Of a stretch of DNA of 64,000 nt, positions 21,756 to 32,296 are shown piece after piece. Each line of letters begins with the position of its first letter. Position 1 is the first letter of the stretch. Under the pieces are notes generated by a model. That model ran no database searches, was not told where the DNA came from, and saw only the letters and a program-made list of their open reading frames with translations. The stretch spans positions 5,146,001 to 5,210,000 of the forward strand of contig NC_135244.1 of NCBI RefSeq assembly GCF_947623445.1, given 5' to 3'. The DNA is from Clavelina lepadiformis (Eukaryota; Chordata; Ascidiacea; Aplousobranchia; Clavelinidae). The position numbers were made by a program, and so were the translations under genes.

Positions 21756-23480
21756 CTTGTACACTCAATTCGCAATGTTACTTTGTTTGACTTATTTTTC
21801 AAGTTCCTCAGAACACCCGAGCACTCCCGAATAACGTTAATTCAATTATTATTTTTATTACCGAATGAAACAGTGAAACATAAGTAAACTTAAACGACAT
21901 TTTGTAACTGCTGTGTGAAAGGGGAGATGTGTAATAGCTATATATGACTATAATAGGTGAGGTAAAACACTAATAAGTAATAACTAATTGATGTTCGATA
22001 TTGACTCATAAAATGCGTAATATGTAGGCATTAAAAATCCTTTTGAATGGGAAAAGATTGAAACTGTAGCAAGCATGAAAGCTTTCTGTTTCTTTGTGTT
22101 GTGAGCCATGTTCATTGGCCGATGAAGATTCTAACGTAATACAGCAGGGAGTGTGTTATCGGCATAACTTGCGGTTAGCGAGATTTTGGTTCAATCGCAC
22201 TCATCCGTGACCAGTCACTCACAACTGAAGATAAAAATAGGAAAAGTGTCTGGACTCAAGCATTTTGTGCATTGGTGGGTAGCAATATACTTTAAGTTGT
22301 ACATAAGCAGTTTACATACAGGCAGAAGTTGCATAAGCCTACATAGTAAGAACACTTGCTAAATCAAAGCCCATGACGTGTTTAATTGGTCTAGGAAGTT
22401 CAGGAAATGACAATAGGCTATTCTTCATTGATATGTATCCCATATACATAATAGAGATTAATAACGCGTTAAATATTATATAGAGTAGGTAGAAGTGCTT
22501 ATCATCAGCTTGTGCATAGATTTCTGGTATGACGTAGAGCAGTCTCAAATAACGTCATCTCAATGTTGTCAGACAACTTCCTTGTAAAAGAAGGAAAATA
22601 AACACGGGTATGTTTAAAACTATAAAAGAATTGTCGTGACGTAAACGAACCACTTGAACTTACATTGCGTTCGTATAACTCGTTACACAAAGCAAGTAGA
22701 AGTTATGTCTCTTTTAGCAGAAAAGAATGATAATGGTTTAGACTTTAGAATTATACCAATGAACAGTAGGTGTAAAGTCGAAACGTTTGATTCAATTTAA
22801 ACTACGTCATTTCCTGTAACTTTTGCGTGTGTAATACAGTTTAGTTTTGTTATTCTGCTGGGCTTTGTTTTTATTGAGACAGAGTTGTATACTAGTATTA
22901 GTTTTAGATTTTGAGTTTACTGTACAAGTATTTAACTCGGTTTAGCTTAACTGAAAGCTTCGAGAACAAGTTGACGTAAAACGGTACAAGTAAGTACCTG
23001 GTATATACTTTGCTAGGCTAGTAGCCAAAATTAGCCCTTAGCGACTTAGTTCTATGAAATTCTTGTGCAAATCTGGTAATATTATAATGTTATATGACAT
23101 GTATTTCGTGTGTTGACCGTCAAATGCTGTTGTGTTATAACTTGGCTCTTGCTCAGCAGACGCCCCCCTTTAATTACTTACGAATTGGGCAATCTTGTTA
23201 CCACAAAGCAAATTGCGTTATCTCTATCGATCCGTCTAATTTTGCATTGACATTGAAAGCATCTCATGTAGTGTAGTTTGAAAGCAGTAATAGTTTTAAA
23301 GGGAATCAATAGTAACGACTTTGTCTGCTTGGTCAGCATACTGTGATGCTCAACTAGCTTAAGCGGTCTAAAGATAGCGTACCACTTTGGAGTCAGATTG
23401 ATTGAACACTACAAACGTACAGTGAAGTTGACACAATAGCAAGTCGGCTACAGTATCAGGAACCCCACACAAGTAACGCA

Positions 23481-23813
23481 GTGCTATATGGTATATTAAG
23501 GGATAATGTGGAAAACGCGCAAGAAGTTCAGTATACTTTTGTGATCGACTTTTGCTGTCTTTCGAGGCCACCGCATTCCTTTCTCACAACACCATACATG
23601 GCGAAAAATAAACAACGCAATACAATTCCCATACAAAGAACTAGAAATCATGATGGTAATGAAATAGCTTTGGATAAGCGAAGGAAAATATGCTGCATAG
23701 CTCCAGTATCTTTGTGTATACCACAAAAAATGGACTTGAGTGAAGCAGCTTCGTTTTACTCAGACAGCTTCAGTTTAGAACAGCAGTGTTGCAGAATTGT
23801 TTTCAAATATTGA
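23481..23813 (+). CDS. Small open frame upstream of M1, conserved in unit 2
   Basis: 110 codons (or 71 from the internal ATG at 23598 in ACCATACATGGCG). The protein is the same as that of 37973-38305; the two base changes I see are both silent (TAT/TAC and CCC/CCT). It is not recognised. The C-terminal half is cysteine-containing (KICCIAPVSLC) and ends QQCCRIVFKY. It lies about 200 bases upstream of M1 on the same strand and could be a small gene or an upstream exon. Confidence 0.35.
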   Translation: MLYGILRDNVENAQEVQYTFVIDFCCLSRPPHSFLTTPYMAKNKQRNTIPIQRTRNHDGNEIALDKRRKICCIAPVSLCIPQKMDLSEAASFYSDSFSLEQQCCRIVFKY

Positions 23814-24019
23814 AGTTTTTAAAACGTGTTGACAATGTTTAGCTTGTTACAGGCCTACTTTAAAATAATAGTATAGAAATAGTATCGTATACTGATAGTA
23901 TAATATAATAGTTTGTATATTTAAATATACTATTAGTATATGTATTAGAGTAGTTGAATATTGTAACTCTTAAACTAAATAGTTTTTGCAGATCATCAAG
24001 ATAAGATATTTTCATAAAA

Positions 24020-25911
24020 ATGGCGGCTGCGTACCCAGTTAACCAAACAAACACTACGTCTGTGGTATTGCAACCTCAAGCGCAGATCATGATGCAACCT
24101 CAACCTCAACCTCAACCTCAACAGATTTCAGCTTCAGCAAACAGTAAAACGAAGGCACTCAGAGGAATCGCGGTTTGTAACCTATGGCCTATACTATTAG
24201 CGATAAACAGCAAAATGTGATCAATACCCTCTATGCTTATACCTTTGATCAACAGTATTCGTTAAAGTCACATTGAAGTTTCAATGAATAAGCAGCCGAC
24301 TGCTCTTTGACTATAATAAACTGTGCAAATCATATCTATTATATAGCTTAAAAGATAAAAAGAAAGATGGTAGCTTACAAACATTATGGAAATAGTTCAC
24401 GTTTTTATTACTATTTTTACCAATGCGTCTTTAACATATTAGTTTTTATGTTATGTTACGTCCTAGATAGCAGAAGTGGTTCTCGGATCTTTATGCGTGG
24501 TGTTGGGAGCAGTATTCTCCAGCTATGTCAGTGAGCACGGTTATAGGTCCAGTTATGGTTATGGTTACTACCGAGCGTGGACGACCGGAGAAGGAATATG
24601 GTGTGGTGTTTGGGTAAGATTACAGTATATATTATGATCAAAATAGAAATCTGTTTTCATACATGAAAAAATATTTACGCCATATTATTACAAACACAGG
24701 TAATAATATGCTAATAATATAAAACAACACGTTCAAATCCACTTATTGATAACAGAAAACTTGAGTCTATTTCAATTTAGAATAGATCATGTACTTAATT
24801 TTTTGTACTTGATTTTCTTCATCTTCATTTGCTTCACTACTTCATTTTTTCGTACTTTATTTTTACAATTATTTCGTCTTTTTCAGGTAGTAATTGCTGG
24901 TGGACTTGGAATAGCTGCTGGAAGTAAAAGGGCGACACCTTGCATCGTGAGCATGGCAACGAGAATTTTACTTAAGCTGTTATCTGGCACACATGAACGT
25001 CAACATGATTGCAAGTTTAGATACATCAGTGCAAAACTTTGTCGTTTTATCTTAACTTTTTTAGATCAACTGTCACATGGGTTTTGCCATCACTGGAGCG
25101 GTATTCTCAATTACACTTTTTGGTTTGGGAATAGGGATCGTTTCCGGACCGAGAACGGTATATTAACAAATACCTTTACTGATATACGATGTAGTTTATT
25201 AAATGCACTTTTAATATTTTTATTCAACAAAACATTTAAACTGGAATGACATTTACCCACTTTCAAACAAGGCTTTCGCCATTGGCCTGATGGTAGTCAA
25301 TATCGTCGCTGCTTTTTTATCTTTCATTCTCCTCATTGTGAGTGCGTCATTGAGTTGCTGCATCAATCCTCAAGGTTGTTGTGGAGGATGTTGCGGAGGA
25401 TGTTGTGGACAGGTTGGTTCTTTTATTAGTTATAATTTCAACAAAGTGATCTTAATTTAACCCTAACCCACATCTTGAGGTTTCAACTTCATTTAACAGG
25501 GATACTTAGAAACAAACCAGCAGGTGGCGTACATTGGAACCGCCCCTGGCACTGCTGGTCAACCTGTATTCGTTCAGAGTAAGTCATTATGTCAGGTTAT
25601 TGCTGCCATTTTTCAATGATTACGTTTATATCGTAGCATACTTTGTTATAGATATACAAGCTAGGCAATCGCAGTCTCATTACGTTTTTCAAACAGCACC
25701 TGTCGCAGGAACAATTCCACAGTATACTATGCCAGTGGTGATGCAGCAAGGTCCAGTAATTCCATCCAACTCTGCTGCCACTACAAGCCAAGTCATGCCA
25801 ACTAATCAGCTTGTTTCTGATGCTGGCCAGAGAAAACAGCAAGAAGCTTCCAACATCACGCAATCTCCAACAGAGAGTGGGCAAAGTTACCCACCTGCTT
25901 ATTCCCAGTAA
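24020..25911 (+). CDS. M1: MS4A/CD20-like four-span membrane protein
   Basis: Seven exons: 24020-24172, 24467-24613, 24887-24946, 25065-25157, 25272-25412, 25500-25578 and 25652-25911, giving 310 residues. The N-terminal tail carries a QP repeat from CCTCAA hexamers. Four hydrophobic segments lie at about 48-72, 98-115, 123-147 and 152-180. The first begins KALRGIAIAEVVLG, like MS4A TM1. The loop after TM1 is rich in G, Y and S and ends GIWCGVW. After TM4 there is a cysteine/glycine run (CCGGCCGGCCG), then a Q/P-rich tail ending YPPAYSQ with a PPAY WW-ligand motif. MS4A proteins are small plasma-membrane signalling or sensory proteins; other four-span families are possible. An acceptor TTTTTGCAG lies at 23983-23991 before the ATG, and AATAAA at 26138. 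Confidence 0.75.
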
Positions 25912-26137
25912 TTAGTCATCGATAATAATCAAATGGTGAACGATACAGAAAATTTCGAAAGATGTTCAGCAAAAAAAAAAAACAAATTAAGATGTTGTTA
26001 TAGTAAATGGTGGCTTGCCTGCCATGTTTATGATTTACATTTTTTTGATTGTGTCTTGCCATTTGTTTTGTACTGTTGTTTATTTGCTGCTTGGCGTTGT
26101 TGTTGTGGATTTAAAAAAATATTAATCAGAGATGCTT

Positions 26138-26143
26138 AATAAA
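26138..26143 (+). terminator. Poly(A) signal of M1
   Basis: AATAAA in GCTTAATAAACCTG. The matching position in M3 (about 40638) reads AACAAA, so that copy has lost this signal; both keep a later AATAAA in AAAATAATAAAAAAGC (about 26230 and 40735). Confidence 0.6.
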
Positions 26144-26734
26144 CCTGTGAATTTTGCGTGTGTGTATATGCACGATTATTTTGTTTCAAGCTTGGCTATT
26201 GCTATTTTTAAAATGCAGTTATGTAGATAAAAATAATAAAAAAGCAAATCAATCAAGTATAAGTGTAATAAAAAAATCAACCAAATTTCTTGTTAGTTTG
26301 TAGTATTTTTGCCATTGCCATTGTACAGTACTTGATTGTGTTTCCTCTTTTCGGGCGCCTCTAAGAGTAAACTTATAGAACACATTGTATCGTCGTTCTT
26401 GTTTTATTGCCATACAACATACTTCAGGAGGTTATAGCTTCGTACAAGTTTAACGGTTTTATTGCTAAACCTATTTTAGTTGTTAATTTAGGTAGCTGTA
26501 GGCTACATGTGTAATGATTAAGTATGTAAAGCAGTATATCCAAAAATCGCTAAAAAGTGCGTTTCTGACAGTTATAAACCTGTTGCGTTTACTTAATGAC
26601 ATGAAAGACATTTCGTAATTGTAGGTTACTTGCTTTTTCTAAATATAGCTATGAAGCAAAGTACGTCTTTATTTTTGAGGAATAAATTGCTTTGTTTATT
26701 TAATCGTCTCTTGTTACTATACTTACGCTGGAAA

Positions 26735-27310
26735 TAGCAGTTAAGCCCGACCTGGCATTCGCTAGCATTGATGCCGACGCAGGCGACCGTAAGCAGATGT
26801 GTACATAAATGGAAAACACGCAATAGAGGTTTCAGAACATGACTGAAGGCTTGCACCAAAAAAGGGGATTAAAGCTCAGCAAAACAAAAACCGTGTTGGA
26901 ATCTTTCCTTGGGTTGGGCATATCTCTCTCGTATCTTCAACTCCTTGAGTCATTATTCAAGAAACTTGCATCTCGCGTCACTTTGATAAGAAAACTGGTG
27001 AGCTCAAGCTTGAAGTCTGGGAATGCTACTTTTGTTATACAGAAACTTTGGCACTAGTCTATTCCACGGCTGAGTGCAGCTGCGCTTTCGTCTGATGTCG
27101 TAATACGCACATGCACCAACCAAATCGACACTGTCATAAACGGCGTCATGGGTACTGTGACTAAGATGTTTGGACCCCACACTTTTGGACAATATTTCCA
27201 TTCTTCAGGGCATTCAACCAGCTAGGCTTTGCGGCGATACAGTCACTTTTTCTTTCGTTATCGGGAAACTGAGCCATTCTACCTGCTCCACCTAAACTTT
27301 TTCCCTAAGC
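26735..27310 (+). mobile_element. Jockey-type non-LTR reverse transcriptase fossil
   Basis: One reading frame, broken by stops, gives DLAFASIDADAGDRKQM, then LKLSKTKTVLESF, KKLASRVTLIRKLV, a frame-shifted region corresponding to YSTAEC, then NQIDTVINGVMGTVTKMFGP and SGHSTS-ALRR. The order matches the end of jockey-like reverse transcriptases (DLA.., LKLSKTKT, K.L..R..LLRKL, YSTAEYC, ..D..ln...R.vTG, ..GI.PA.LRR). The portion up to about 27112 is also in unit 2 (41240-41640); the rest is only here. Confidence 0.75.
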
Positions 27311-29418
27311 AAATAAGCAAGCGCCACGACTAAAGTCGACATTTGTCCCGACCGCAGTACGACTGCTAGAAAAAGTCAAAAATTCAGCCATCAGCGTCGC
27401 TCGTTGGACAAATCATAAATGGAACGCGAAATGCATGGCAGCAAATTTCTCCCAAACTTTGCAACTTTATATATAACTGATGCAAACTCCCACCCCAGTC
27501 GACTTTCGCTCTACATGGCAGAAAGCAAAAATTCCGTTACGATTCATCTTAATCGTTGCCAAAAAGTTACTAATTACCAGGTATCATATCGCATTTTATT
27601 CGAAGCTTTTTTGCGTTTTCTTTAATATCAAAGCAAAAGAAATGGAAAGCAGCGGCCTATACAGCAACATCTTTTAACTGTTCGATTGTTTCCTCGTAAT
27701 TGAATGAAGACAAACACGAATATTTTTGACAGTAAAAAGACCAGCGGTCATTTTTGACCGCTTTACAATTTTCTTTTCTTTGTTACGGCCTTGCCTGTTA
27801 GAATTGGATCTTGGTCCCCCTGTGAGTTTTCCTAACTTTGCTGGTGGTGACAGGAAACAAAGAAATTAAAGGGACCCAATTTTCAGAACGAGGTCATTGA
27901 AGCAATATACCTAAAAAGAACTTTGCTCATGCTTTCTTATTGTCTTTCTCTGTGCCAGGCAACCAGACGTTATCAAAACAATGCGAGCGAGATAGCAGAT
28001 TACTGTTTTACTCCCTCTTGTGTCAAACATTTACTTTGTTATGTCATAGTCAGATCTGCCAGGAAATGTTGTGAAACTGATTACAACCGATAAGTTGATA
28101 CATTTTTGCTATTAAAAGTCGTTTTACAGCCGCAAACAGATACGCGGTTAAAATCGACCGCAGTGGCCTTTTTAGGTAGAGAAAAATCACGGTCTTTCTA
28201 GTGTTAAAATGATGGCAGAAGAACTATTATAACAGTTGGTTGGTAGTTGGTAACTCTAGGGCTCGCATTGGTATAAGTCGTTACACTAACAAGCTCAAAG
28301 CTGCATGTCAGTAATAAAGAAAAGAATCAGGTTTCATGCATCAATTAGGCAATAAACTGCAGAATTAAAGTCAAAATCTCTGCTGTTGATAGCATATGTC
28401 TGTTCAGAATTCCGATAAATAACATTATGCACGCATGATCTACATTGCACAGTGGTCGTCTTTCTGTGGGAATCGTCTGCGATGCTTCATTAATCCGATG
28501 TTCAATAACCTGGCCCCACTTTTTCATTTTTGACACTATTTTATTGTATAAGCCATAGGCCTATAAAAACGCTTCCGGTTTCTTGCCATCAAGAAAGGTT
28601 AATCATATAAATGAAATAAAGCACAAAAATGGTACCTGAGTAAACCCAGATTTGGTCGATAAATAAGACAGGATCAGCATAGAAAAGTAGTGTTTGAAGA
28701 ATGATTTTACAATGACTTTGATAGGGTTGAGCTAGACTTTACATATTAAGTTTATACTTGTAATGAGAGCCACAAAAGCAGATATAAACATTTTATTGAA
28801 AAACAACATGTTTCGAACAACATTTGTATTTTTTCAAAGCTGGAATGAATTACAGTAGTTGATTACCGAATTACATACTCTACAATGTTATATTAGAGGA
28901 AGATATGATATGAACGATAAGATTTTTAAAATCTATTGAAAGGTCTACACTACAGTATATGATTAATATAATAATAATGGTTAACATATAATCTATTTGG
29001 AAATAATATAGACACACACAATATATAGATTTTAACTTTAGCATTAAGTCGTTATTGCAGCAAATCAAGGTAAACTCTCCTGAGAATGGCACCTGCGTTT
29101 TGTCAACAGATTTCATCTTCGATCAAAGTGACAACATTTAAAGTAATAGTGGTTTGTATTCCGATTTTTATGGTTATAGCCTACAGGGCAAAAATTGTCT
29201 ACATCTATGCTTTGATCAGCAACATTTGTTAAATCTTGTTTAGTTCTTATCACATGTTGTAATTTCATTTCACATTGTTCTACAGCGCAAATCATCTTTT
29301 ACTATAATATACCATGTAAGTTTAAGGCAAAGTGACATTCATTATAGATAGTTTTCATACTATATTTAAAAATGTTTTTTCTGAGGATATGATTTAACGG
29401 TTTTTTATACGTACTAGA
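27311..29418. other. Intergenic region between the reverse transcriptase fossil and M2
   Basis: No gene is seen. At 28204-28207 a TTAA adjoins a sequence that reads, on the minus strand, CACTAGAAAGACCGTG, like a piggyBac end; a GACCGC-rich inverted match (27735-27765 against 28150-28185) suggests a decayed miniature element, but no left TTAA end was found. The open frames at 28880-29295 (minus) are AT-rich and not convincing. Confidence 0.4.
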
Positions 29419-30830
29419 TTTCACAAGTAGTTCTTGGATACTTACGCGTGGTGTCGGGAGCAGTGTTCTCAAGCTATTTTAACAAATATATGCGGCAAAC
29501 AGTCAGCATGATTGCACTGATGACTACGACTGAAATATGGAATATTGTGAATATGGGGGAATATGGTGTGGTGTTTGAGTAAGATTATGGTTTAAGTGAT
29601 AACCAGAATAAAAGATTCTGACTTTGCAGTATGTATAATAAACAATCCTTGCTCCATGTTATTACCAACACAAAAATTTTGCGTTCAAATCCATTCATTG
29701 TTAAAAATCCTGAGTCTATTTCGATTTAGAATAGATCACGTGCTTTATTAAGTGTTTATATTTTTCAGATAGTAGTTGCTGGTGGACTTGGAATAGCTGC
29801 TGAAAGTAAAAGGGCGACACCTTGCATCGTGAGCATGGCAACGAAAAAATATTACTTAAGCTGTTATCTGGCACGCATGAACGTCAACATAAATACATGT
29901 TTAGATACATCAGTGCAAAACTTTGTCGTTTTATCTTAACTTTTTTAGATCAACTGTCACATGAGTTTTGCCGTCACTGGAGCGGTATTCTCAATTACAC
30001 AAGGCGCTTGGGGAATATGGATCGTTTTAGGAACCCAATCGGTTTACTGAAACACAGCTCGATATATTAGGCCTCGTTTAAATAATAATATTTAATAATT
30101 ATTTAATTTACCATTCAAATTTGAATGATGTTTAACCAACATGTTTAAACTGTTACAGTCATTCGCTGTTGGCCTGATTGTAGACAATATTATCCCTGCT
30201 TTTCTATCTTCCATTCTCCTCATTGTAAGCGCAATGCTGACGTGTTTCATTATTATTCAAGGTTTTTGCCTTGCTTGTTGCTTTGAATGCAACATATGCT
30301 GCCGCAGATGTTGCGATCAGGTTACTTTTGGGTCTTTTAGTGATAATCTAAGCTTAACTAGACAATTTAGAATACTTTCAGCACCTATTTAGGTTTTGAC
30401 TTTATTTATCAGGGAAACTTGTACAAAACCAGCAGATGGCATAGGTTGCAACCGCTCCTGACCCTGCTCCACCGAGATCCGTTCAAAGTTCAAATTACAC
30501 GACAGTAATTGCCATGTTATCTTAATGCCAGTTTTTTATGACCTATACAGCCTGGCCAATCAAATTTTAATTACGTTATTCAAACAACACCAGCATCAGT
30601 CCCACAAATAGCTCCACAGTGTGTTATGACGTTTGTGATTGGGCAAGCACCAATGATGCATTCCACTTCTGGAGTCACTTCAAGGCAGCTCATGTCAATT
30701 GATCAGCTTAAATCGGACGACATGAAGAAAAAACAGAAGAAGATTTTAACGTCACACCATCTACAGCAGAAAGCAAACCAGGTTACCCACCCGCTTAGGC
30801 TATTCCCAACCAGCCAACGATAGCTCTAAA
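29419..30830 (+). pseudogene. M2: degenerate MS4A-like copy
   Basis: Homologues of M1 exons 2-7 are present but no exon 1. Exon 2 (from about 29419) has lost the glycine/tyrosine loop and ends GGTGTTTGA where M1 has TGG, giving a stop or a frame change. Exon 3 (29769-29828) and exon 4 (about 29946-30039) are open and close to M1. Exon 5 (about 30160-30319) has SFAVGLIVDN and a changed cysteine region. Exon 6 (from about 30414) is frameshifted at ACAAAACCAGCAG. The last exon keeps weak SIDQLKSDD similarity but not PPAY. It is probably a dead copy, older than the M1/M3 duplication, and it is absent from unit 2. Confidence 0.75.
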
Positions 30831-32296
30831 AAATAAATTTGAGTGCAAGCATATAGGGTAAATTTTTATGGACTACAGTTTGTTATTTCTGGTTGCAACG
30901 TGAATTTTTTTAGTACAAGGATATAATGTTAATAATAATGATTTTCATTCAAAAGACTATTAAATACTAAACAGCTTTTTTTATTCCAATAAATTTGTGT
31001 AACCCTTTTTTGCGGTATATCACCATCCATAAAGTGTAAATAACGCAAATTCCACATATAATAGAATAAAATGCGCATTTACTTATTTGATTGTATCTGA
31101 CTGAAGGTTCCAGAAAAGGGTCTAAGTTAGAAGTAAGTATAGTACCTACCTTTACATAGCAATAAGCACAAAGACTAGCTCGGTAACCGGGGCTAGAGCG
31201 ATGAGAAATCATCTCCACGTTTCGAACGCGTTCGAAGGCGAAAATTGCGGAATTTCGTTGGTAAATCTGTAACGTGTTAATTAGCTTATATATATGTAAC
31301 ACGAAAAAAGAATTATATTATAGCAACTGCTTGGTTTTTCAGTCCAACATCCACCCTATCTAAAATATCTCTTAAGTTTGTTTAAAATACATGCTAAACA
31401 AAGAACTTATAGTTTGGTTAATGTCGAATTTAATTACAACTTTTGTAGTAAAGTTTTCGTTATTGACTTTCGATGATAGCAAAACGGGCCTATCGGGCCC
31501 AGTGCAATATGTCTAAATACATGATAGGCCTACTGTCAATTTTACTTCTCAATGAAATTTTTGTAATTGCCAGTAAATTCGCATACAGTGTAGTTTATGA
31601 TAAAAATGTGTGCAGTGCATTTTAGGCACAGAAAATTATAGCAATGGTGATGATAATTGCCATGTAGCACAGATAAAATTTAGAAATCATAATTCAGTCA
31701 TTCTTCTGTGTTTGATACCGCCAGCACAAGTAATTATAAAAACAAAGACTCAAGAATAATTATATTATGATAAGAAAATTCATAACTAAAAACATTGAAA
31801 CAGATTGATACTTTATTATTTTATTGATTATTTTAACCTGGTCATTTGAAAACATCTCTCAAGCCAAAAAAATTAGAGGAACTTTGGTCTACAGGTCACT
31901 TTATTGTTAGTACTTGGTTTTCTGCGTCGTTATTTACCTATGTAATTCTGTGTAAGTGTGTGCTTACTACAATATAATAACAATACAATATAAAATGCGA
32001 GCTGCTTATGGATAAAAGTATCCAGGTTTTTAGTTTTAACTTCTGGTTTTAATTATTTTCCTGGTTTTATTTTACGCTTGGCCCGGAAGGACTGTTTTGT
32101 GATTTTTATGCTGTAGAACGGCCAGCCCTATTTTTAGCTTTGTCAATATAAGTGAGTTTATGTTATCCTATAAGCCCGAGATGTGATGTGGTATAGCAAT
32201 GCATCATATCGCTTGGTGACTGGCCGTTAAAAGCTAATGGATAGATGGATTTGCGGTGAAAATATACGCGATATTAAGATTTAGGAAATAAACAAC
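30831..32296. other. Intergenic region upstream of FGD-B
   Basis: No gene is supported. From about 31318 it matches 41680 onward and so belongs to the second block of the tandem duplication. The TTTAG at 32280-32284 is an acceptor-like site 13 bases before the FGD-B ATG. Confidence 0.5.

Larger units (their letters stand above)
20459..27112 (+). repeat. Duplication unit 1, MS4A part (matches 35844-41640)
   Basis: From CTATTCAGAGAACTTTG onward this is nearly identical to 35844 onward, interrupted mainly by about 850 bases (about 21170-22020) absent from the other copy. It includes MS4A-like gene M1, its flanks, and the start of a reverse transcriptase fossil. The match ends near 27112, inside that fossil. 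Confidence 0.9.

Noticed and set aside
22150..22225. tRNA-like words (GGTTAGCGAG ... GGTTCAATCGC)
   Set aside because: No cloverleaf could be folded, and a 10-base piece is missing in the second copy; at most a decayed tRNA-derived repeat.
22505..22690. 61-codon minus-strand frame, also at 37025-37210
   Set aside because: Present in both units only because of the recent duplication. It has an amino acid change, no motif and no splice context.
23496..23726. 76-codon minus-strand frame opposite the small conserved frame
   Set aside because: Antisense shadow: the differences between copies are silent on the plus strand but include a residue change on the minus strand.
24746..25249. 167-codon open frame, also in the second copy at 39243-39746
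   Set aside because: It runs from intron 2 through exon 3 of M1/M3 and then through intron 3 and exon 4 in the wrong frame. Splice sites and the MS4A-like topology explain the region better; conservation comes from recent duplication.
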